Shown: positions 57,661 to 64,000 of the stretch, in pieces | How the letters are laid out: each line of letters starts with the position of its first letter | Numbering within the stretch: the stretch's first letter is position 1 | DNA from: Hydra vulgaris | Taxonomy: Eukaryota > Cnidaria > Hydrozoa > Anthoathecata > Hydridae | Direction: 5' to 3' | NCBI RefSeq assembly: GCF_038396675.1 | Contig: NC_088933.1 | Span: forward strand, 34,432,501 to 34,496,500 | Length of the DNA stretch: 64,000 nucleotides | Program-made: the position numbers and the translations under genes | The notes under the pieces: generated by a model | The model's database searches: none | Seen by the model: only the letters and a program-made list of their open reading frames with translations | What the model was told of the DNA's origin: nothing

Positions 57661-58544
57661 TGCCTTAAATAAGGGGAGAGGGTTGTATATATTCGAAATC
57701 TCATAAATAACTGTTTCCTTTGGTTGCTTAAAATTGATAAGCATAGAAAATGTTATTTTAATATGTTTTTTGACCAATACTATTTCTTTGAGGAGAAGAG
57801 AGGTATATTTGCCAAGTTGTATGCTGACCAACTTGGGTAAATAAAACACTTTACTATTCTTGTCATACTTTCCAATGTAAACACAAGTCAACATAATTTA
57901 AGCAAAGATAGTTAAAAGTTGTACATTTGTACTTTAGTACGCCATTATTTTAATACAAGTAACATTTCTTAATTCATCTTAGAATTTAATTTTTCTACTT
58001 GGTATCCAAAAATCCGTGGGCCTATCAATTTTATTGCAATATAAAATAATTAATTCACACGCTAAATTATCACAAAGACATTTATTTAGAGCAGCAAGCC
58101 AATCTTTATCAGCATCATAACAACCAACCTCAGAGCAAGCGTAAATAAAGAATTATCACTTAAGGAAAATTTGTTGATTTTTGCTACTTAATTTGCCGAA
58201 TTCAAACCAGCTAATGCAACTCTACCGAGTTAATTAGTTATTGTGCATTTTAGATTATAATTTTTTTTTGTTCTCCACATTTTATTCTCTAATTGTAATA
58301 ACATTTACAATTGTTTGAAATAGTAGAAAATGCATAAAGTTGTTTTCTGCTCAACCTCCCAAATTAACTTAATCTTGCCCACAGAATAAATATATTATCG
58401 CCCAATGCATTCAACCTCGCCCGGGTGGGCGAGAATAGATGCAGCATGTTGCATTAAGACATATTTATGAAATTTAACTCTTTCGCTACCAGCAGTTTAA
58501 AAAAAAAACCTTACGCCATGACTCATATTATGACTCATATTTAG
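57661..58544. other. AT-rich spacer
   Basis: No gene is recognised. A small GC-rich block (GCCCGGGTGGGCGAG) lies at 58420-58434. Two adjacent ATGACTCATATT words lie near 58518-58541. Confidence 0.5.
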
Positions 58545-58709
58545 AGACACACACACAATAAAAACGGCTCTCAACACTTGACATTTGCAAACTATGCTTT
58601 AAAACTTGCCAACTAAAGTGCTAAATGTACAAATGTGCTAACTCAAATGCATATTTAACAGTTTGAGGGGGGGGGGGTATCCCCTCAACCCTTGTTCGGG
58701 ACGGCTCTG
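58545..58709 (-). mobile_element. hAT-type MITE, truncated copy
   Basis: Read on the minus strand, this aligns with the complete MITE at 62538-62745. The minus-strand start CAGAGCCGTCCCGAACAAGG matches CAGGGCCGTCCCAAACGGG. The GAGACACACACA and TCAACACTTG blocks are also shared (seen on plus here, on minus there). The far terminus is missing or too diverged, and no TSD could be identified. Confidence 0.7.
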
Positions 58710-59579
58710 GTCGTAACAACCACTCAATCTAAAATAAAATTTTTTTTTTTTGTTTATTCATTAATAGCTATTGTCTACATAGTCTACACATCATTATCAT
58801 CACATAGTATTCATTAATAGCTATTTAATACAATTGTCTGGAATGAACTAATTTCAATTAGTCTATTGCAGACAACAATTATTCCTTTATTATTCTATTA
58901 TCTAACAATTATTTTAGTTAGTCATTTCTAGAAATAATTTTCATTTTGGTTTGATTGGTTTTTTATAACAACCACGCTGAGTAAAAGAAGCCAAAATACA
59001 AAACTCAGAATTATTTAGAATAAAATTGCAAAATGCATAGCCGTTTCCAAAGCAAGAGCAGTAAACCAGACTGATGTAAATAGCATCAAGATTAATTAAA
59101 AAAAAATTATAACTAAAAAAGTAAAAGTAAAAATAATTAATTTAAAAAAAGTTTATAACTTTTCATAATCACAACAACCGCTTATTTTAATTGATTTAAT
59201 ATAGCGAATTTAGTAGGATGGTTTAAAAAAGCACACTTTCAAATTTAAAATTGTATGGTCGATTGTAAAGAGAAGTGTCTTGATGTTATTTTATCATACA
59301 GATGAAATAACTTTAAGTTCTTTTTATTTCAGTAATTTTTTGTTACTCTTTTTACATAAAATTATCAAAATTTAGTAAGTAAAAAGTTAACAAAGTGCTA
59401 ATCACAATATTTAAACAACCAGATTCCAATCACATATTTAAAATCAGACCTGTAGCAAGCTTTTTCTTTTTGTTTGAGAATTTAACTTTATGTAACGACA
59501 AAATTTTATATAAACATGAATATATAAATGTTTGGAGCAAACTTCAAACATTTATGTATTCCTGTTTATCATAAAGGAA
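58710..59579. other. AT-rich spacer with small hairpins
   Basis: TATTCATTAATAGCTATT occurs twice (about 58757 and 58808). Another stem pairs AAACATGAATATATAAATGT (about 59512) with 59549-59568. No gene is seen. Confidence 0.45.
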
Positions 59580-59735
59580 GTCACGTGTCATTTTATCTTA
59601 CGTTATTGAAAATGTGTCACGAGGCATTTTATCTTACGTTATTGAAAATTGACATTTTATCTTACACGTGACATTTTATCTTACGTTATTGAAAATTTGT
59701 TACGTGACATTTTATCTTACGTTATTGAAAAACAT
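59580..59735. repeat. Tandem repeat of CATTTTATCTTACGTTATTGAAAA units
   Basis: TTTTATCTTACGTTATTGAA is present four times (about 59591, 59627, 59674, 59709), with a shortened copy at 59648. Units are linked by GTGTCACG or GTTACGTGA words. It directly precedes repeat copy B. Confidence 0.9.
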
Positions 59736-59950
59736 CGTCCAAAAAACGCAACAAATGATTTTATGTAGGTGTCGAAGAGTTAAAACCCACCCATAAAAGT
59801 AAATAGTATATGCATATATATAGATGTTATTTTTTTTAGAAAAGCTTGCACTACAATAATTTTTTGGGGACGTTTTGCTTTAGAGTTTATAAATTTATTT
59901 AATTTTAAACGTTACAGTTTTGTTTATATACAAGTAAATTAAGGTAATTC
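59736..59950 (+). repeat. Dispersed repeat, copy B
   Basis: Same orientation and order as copy A at 27408-27664: AAAACGCAACAAAT, GTAGGTGTCGAAGAGTTAAA and ACCCACC, then a downstream match around GGGGACGTTTTGC (GGGGAAGACGTTTTGC in A). The frame is closed by stops here. Confidence 0.55.
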
Positions 59951-60425
59951 TTTCGTCCCCACATAAAAATAGATCTGCAACTATTTATTATGTTAATTAG
60001 TTTTTGTTTTTTTTATTGGTAGCCTATTAGGGTGGGCTTTTCGTTTTCTAAGTGGAGATTTTTTAAATTTCCCCCATCCTTAGATATTTTTGAGTGCAAT
60101 AAGGTAAATTCGCAGTTTCTCTCTAACTTGTCTAAAAATTTTTGCACATATTGAATAATATTTTTTGAGAGCTGAGATTTAATTCCAAATTTTTACTTAC
60201 AATATTCTAAAGTGGGTTTACTTTTTGCTGTTGATTTCCTTGTTGCTAACCAACTAGTTTATCAGTAAATTTTATTTATAACTTATACCCAGCAAGCATT
60301 TCAACGTTGATTCAACGTCAATAACGCGTTGATTTATTGACGTTGATTTTAGCGTTGAAATGGAAACAAAATATCGACGTTGAAATATCAACATTGATTC
60401 AACGTCAATAAATTAAACTTTAATT

Positions 60426-60590
60426 GATGGCATTTTGTCTGACTTCTTAAAATACGCTGCATTTCGAAAAGGTGGCGGAAAAGGAAAGGAAATTAGATTG
60501 ATTGTTATAAATATTTACATATATTTCAATAAAGAAATATTTTCTTGTTGTCTACTAATATTTTGTTTTCAGTGTTAATTCAACATTACC
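60426..60590 (+). pseudogene. Terminal-exon copy 1 (DGILSDFLKYAAF)
   Basis: Immediately inside the left AACGTT-rich end, the plus strand reads DGILSDFLKYAAFRKGGGKG. This matches NGILFDFLNYAPFQKGDRK in the exon at 62967-63066. The similarity continues into an apparent 3' UTR: TTTCAATAAAGAAATATTTT here, TTTTCAATAAAACAACTTTT there, including a polyadenylation-like AATAAA. It is therefore a second, diverged copy of the same 3' gene end. The product is not recognised. Confidence 0.5.
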
Positions 60591-61269
60591 AAAAAAAATT
60601 TCAGTTATGAAAAAACGTAGAATTGAGTTAATGTTTTAAGTAAAATAAGAAAAGTTTAACTGATATAATATTTTCATTTTTAATAAAAACAAAAATACTA
60701 ATGATTTGGTATAAAAAATTGGTATTAATATTAATGTTTATTAGATGAAGATGTGTAAAAAATAAGTTACAAGTTATTATTAGGTATTTAAAATTGTTTG
60801 AATAATAATTTATTATTTATTGAGATGTTTTCTTTTTTAAATCAATCAAACTAAGTTATTGTTGTGTGATATTTTATAATAAATTTTATATTAAATTTTG
60901 TATTTATAATGAATATTATCTATTTTTGTTCAATATTCGGTATTACTCTTATGTAGTTAATTATGTTTTAGCAACCCGGGATTCTTTCATTATTTTCCTT
61001 TGATGCCTTGAGTTATTTAAACATAATATATTCAGAACTTTGCAGATTAATAGAATAATAAATATATTAATAAAAATGAATTCAAAATATAATAAATTTA
61101 TAGAATAAAGAAAATCTTATCTTTGTTTATTATGTCTACTAATATTATTGTTTACCAAGTATCATGGTTATAAAATGTCAAGATTTAGCTGGTTTAACTA
61201 GGCCTGTCGGTACACTTATATTATGGTTTCTTCACTTTTTTATTACTTCATATAATATTTTCAAAATCA

Positions 61270-61470
61270 AATATGTGGAAAGGAGCTGTTTGGAATGAAG
61301 ATTTACAAGGAGAAGAAGGTGTAATTCCATTTAATTAGATTTGTAATAAAACTGTTTATTTGCCTCCAGGTACCAAAGCATTGACTGCACTAAAATGCTG
61401 AAAAGAATTGTCTTAAGTTTCCACAAATCAAAACTAAATTCTCTTCAGGAATTACATCTATATATTACAA
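61270..61470 (+). pseudogene. Exon relic with GEEGVIPFN ... YLPPGTKALTALKC
   Basis: One frame reads MWKGAVWNEDLQGEEGVIPF, N, a TAG, ICNKTVYLPPGTKALTALKC, a TGA, then KELS. Both stops stand where Trp would be expected. The order (acidic stretch, V-P-x-x-W-like, x-Y-x-P-P, basic stretch) recalls the N-terminal part of DUF4806-type proteins often found beside transposons in animal genomes. That comparison is from memory and tentative. Confidence 0.4.
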
Positions 61471-61567
61471 TTATTATTTTTTAAATAATTTTGTTAGGAA
61501 GCGTTATTTTGTTGATACAAAGTATATAACTATTCATATAACTATTCATATAACTATTTCAATTCCA

Positions 61568-61678
61568 CAGAAAGCAAACAGGATTGTGAAAAATTTGAAT
61601 TTACAACTACAAAAGAAAAATGTTATAATGAGAATGTATATTTACGAAAAAGAAAACATAAGCAAAGAGAATTTCCGA
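61568..61678 (+). pseudogene. Possible internal exon
   Basis: A TTCCACAG acceptor at about 61570 is followed by an open frame reading ESKQDCEKFEFTTTKEKCYN and ENVYLRKRKHKQREFPK, then a GTAGGT donor-like sequence near 61679. The segment is highly charged with a basic end, which could act as a nuclear-localisation-type signal. It lies in order between the other exon-like pieces of this element. Confidence 0.35.
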
Positions 61679-61786
61679 AGTAGGTATTAGTTTTATGTGC
61701 TTAGAGTTTATAAATTTCAATTTTTATACCTAAAAATAAAAATGTTTTTATAATTTATACCATAAATTAGTAATTATATTTTACAG

Positions 61787-61964
<178 letters not shown>

Positions 61965-62070
61965 AACTTTAAAATGTATTCTACAAAATAGAATGCTCAA
62001 TTTTCTTAAAAGAACGGAGCAATTATGTATTAGTAGAAAATCACTAAACAAAAATTTTTTTTTCATTTTA

Positions 62071-62173
62071 CACTGTGTTTCATCAATTAAGACTCATCAG
62101 AAATGCTTTTACACAGTGCTTCATCAATAAAGACTCATCATTTCTGATGAGTCTTTACCGATGAAACTCAGTG
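62071..62173. repeat. Foldback with an internal partial tandem duplication
   Basis: CACTGTGTTTCATCAATTAA with following GACTCATCAGAAATG is repeated in shortened form (CAGTGCTTCATCAATAAAGA, about 62114). It is then complemented by CATTTCTGATGAGTCTTTAC and CGATGAAACTCAGTG at the right. The left two copies can each pair with the right arm. Confidence 0.8.
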
Positions 62174-62537
62174 TAAAATAAAATAAAAATTTTCTACTAA
62201 TATATATATTTTCCCCTGAAAGTGAAAGGATTATTAAAAATTGCTTTAGCAAATGCATGCTACTTAACATGAAAAATGACATTATTGACCTCTGTCCAAG
62301 CCCCATAAGTGTAAAAACATGGACGTTAAACATAAATTAAAACAAAAAAAATTCTCTATACTAGGTGAAAAATCTCCTCTAAAATCCTATTTTTTTTATG
62401 AAAATTTTACGTGGCTACCCTGATAATTACTTTTCAATGTTAGAAAAATTTAGTATTTTGATTATTAATTTATTTTGGAAAAAGATTGTTTCATATAAAT
62501 TAAATATTTGAAAAAGTTATTAATAATCATCTAACAG

Positions 62538-62745
62538 CAGGGCCGTCCCAAACGGGAGTGTAGGGGGTGTCCCACCACCCCCAAAGCTGTCATGCAAGCA
62601 TTTAAGTTGACACATTTAGCAAGTGTTGAACTATAGTTGGCTAATAGCAAATATTGAGGACCTATTTTTTTGTGTGTGTCTCTAGTTGGCAAAAAATACA
62701 TACAATCCCCCCCTCCCCATGTGAGACCACATCGGGACAGCCCTG
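62538..62745 (+). mobile_element. hAT-type MITE with perfect 8-bp TSD
   Basis: TCTAACAG flanks both sides (62530-62537 and 62746-62753). The ends read CAGGGCCGTCCC and, on the reverse strand, CAGGGCTGTCCC. The 208-base interior is non-coding with C-rich and G-rich blocks near the ends. The termini resemble those of the hAT element at 4790 (CAGAGCCGTACC), so a transposase of that group could have moved it (inference). Confidence 0.93.
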
Positions 62746-62966
62746 TCTAACAGTTAAATTACCTTTTAAAAGTTCATGTTTTTTCGAAAGAAATTATGGC
62801 TCCCACGGATATGAAGGACAAATGTGGAAAAATATACTTAGAAACACTAATTTATATGGCATTGTAAATGGAATACCTTTATAAGTTGTAACACCTTTCC
62901 ATTCATTATATTTTTTTCAAGTTTGTCTTTTTTTATTTTTGTAAATATATTTTTTTTATTTACAGC

Positions 62967-63066
62967 TTCTTCTATTGTATTCAATGGAGCAAAAGAAACC
63001 TCGGTTAATGGAATATTATTTGACTTTCTAAATTACGCTCCATTTCAAAAAGGTGATCGGAAATAG
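62967..63066 (+). pseudogene. Terminal-exon copy 2 (NGILFDFLNYAPF)
   Basis: A TTTATTTACAG acceptor ends at 62966. The frame reads SSIVFNGAKETSVNGILFDF, LNYAPFQKGDRK and a TAG at about 63064. An AATAAA lies at about 63173. It looks like a genuine last exon plus 3' UTR. A diverged copy lies at 60426. I do not recognise the protein; the conserved GIL-DFL-YA-F-KG pattern in both copies suggests past coding constraint. Confidence 0.45.
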
Positions 63067-63403
63067 AAGAAATTTGTGTAGATTTTATTCAATTATATGT
63101 AGATTATATTCAATTATTTGTAAATCGTATTCAATTATATGTAAATATATGTAGTATTTAAATATATTTTTCAATAAAACAACTTTTATCTCTTGCTTTA
63201 ATAATACTATTTTAACTAAACTAAACTGAAAAAGTTCTAAATAGTCTAAGTATAGGCTATGAGTAGGTTTAATATCCATAATATACCTTAATAATGTAAT
63301 AGAGAAGTGCAACAGCACTATTGGACATGCATACTACGTTTTGATGGTGATCTCAGTTTTTATCAACGGTTTCTGTGATTACAAAACGTTTTTTAACAGC
63401 CGG

Positions 63404-63640
63404 TTTAACGTTGATAAATCAACGTTAAAAAAACTGTCATTCTTAACGTTGTTTCAACGTAAATTCAACGTTATTGTAACGTTTTTTTGCGTTGAATCAA
63501 CGTTAATATAACGTTTGAACCTAACGTTAATTTAACGTTGATAAATCAACGTTGAAAAAAACTTTCATTCTAAACGTTAAATCAACATAAATTCAACGTT
63601 AGGTTTCAATGTAAGTTCAACGTTATTTCAACGTTGTTTG
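63404..63640. repeat. AACGTT-rich tandem repeat at right end of composite element
   Basis: AACGTTGATAAATCAACGTT followed by a run of A and CATTCT occurs at 63405 and again at 63532, about 127 bases apart. The surrounding sequence is a dense set of AACGTTGA, TCAACGTT and AACGTAAA words in both orientations, so the DNA can fold in many registers. Confidence 0.85.
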
Positions 63641-63646
63641 CCGGCT

Positions 63647-63650
<4 letters not shown>

Positions 63651-63708
<58 letters not shown>

Positions 63709-63726
63709 TATATATGTATATATATA
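63651..63726. repeat. (TA)n microsatellite
   Basis: A TA array with a few interruptions, lying exactly between the right end of the composite element and the left end of MITE family 3. Confidence 0.95.
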
Positions 63727-64000
63727 GGGGAGAGTGGGGTATTGGCGAACACCTAAGCGGGAATGCGAATTAAAGACACCAGTTATACAAAATTGATCAT
63801 ATTTATTGCTTATCAATTAGTTTAACTACTCAGTCACAAACCCTCAAAAGCAATTTTTAAAAATCTTATTATAAAAATAAAAATTTAAGGCAAAAATAAA
63901 ACTCTTGGTGTTCGGAATTACCCTACCTTCGTGGGGTAATTCCGAACACATCGGGGGGCAATCACAAACACTGTTGTGTAATAATGAATAAAATGCTAAT
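63727..64000. mobile_element. MITE family 3 (GGGGAGAGTGGGG end), cut by window edge
   Basis: The left end GGGGAGAGTGGGGTATTGGC begins right after TA. An internal hairpin at 63908-63949 pairs GTGTTCGGAATTACCC with its exact complement. The family words GGGGTAATTCCGAACAC and CGAACAC recur. The right end lies beyond the window. Terminal layout and TA target match MITE families 1 and 2. Confidence 0.7.

Overview
This window looks like gene-poor, strongly AT-rich animal DNA, most plausibly from a cnidarian such as Hydra. That is an inference from the combination of CR1/Jockey-type LINEs, several Tc1/mariner families, hAT elements, a Chapaev-like element, many MITEs and very long (TA)n arrays. No complete host gene and no convincing tRNA or rRNA gene was found. 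Almost every coding stretch belongs to a mobile element, and almost all are broken.

Layout. 0-2.66 kb: degenerate minus-strand LINE carrying a small MITE and hairpins. 2.66-4.42 kb: Tc1-like element A. 4.79-7.85 kb: hAT element with a perfect 8-bp target duplication. 8.4-14.2 kb: three LINE remnants, the middle one (10.3-12.6 kb) recent. 14.85-15.75 kb: MITE of a GGGGA-ended family. 17.79-19.49 kb: Tc1-like element B, one frameshift from an intact transposase. 20.86-21.72 kb: second GGGGA-ended MITE with a fragment of the first family nested inside. 21.85-23.61 kb: Tc1-like element C with 36-bp perfect TIRs. 23.7-25.35 kb: LINE. 27.73-30.11 kb: Chapaev-like transposon with ~130-bp TIRs, CACAGTG ends and a 4-bp TSD. 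31-33.3 kb: unidentified decayed coding sequence. 35.6-36.3 kb: LINE piece. 37.7-42.1 kb: nearly full-length two-ORF LINE. 42.5-43.1 kb: hAT remnant. 43.4-44.2 kb: foldback between TA arrays. 46.7-47.7 kb: minisatellite of 38-bp units, about 26 copies. 48.2-49.4 kb: LINE remnant interrupted by a tRNA-derived SINE. 51.2-55.06 kb: long minus-strand LINE with 5' tandem repeats. 56.77-57.07 kb: almost perfect 295-bp palindrome. 58-64 kb: inverted hAT MITE copies, a CCCAGC-ended composite element with AACGTT-rich ends and an exon-like gene relic, and a third GGGGA-type MITE cut by the window edge.

The genes do not form a pathway; they are layered transposon insertions. The most unusual objects are the Chapaev-like element, the GGGGA-type MITE group whose three members each carry an internal palindrome of their own family motif, and the 60.3-63.6 kb composite element with a duplicated terminal exon. 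Coordinates of degenerate elements are approximate, and family names rest on motif recognition, not on searches.
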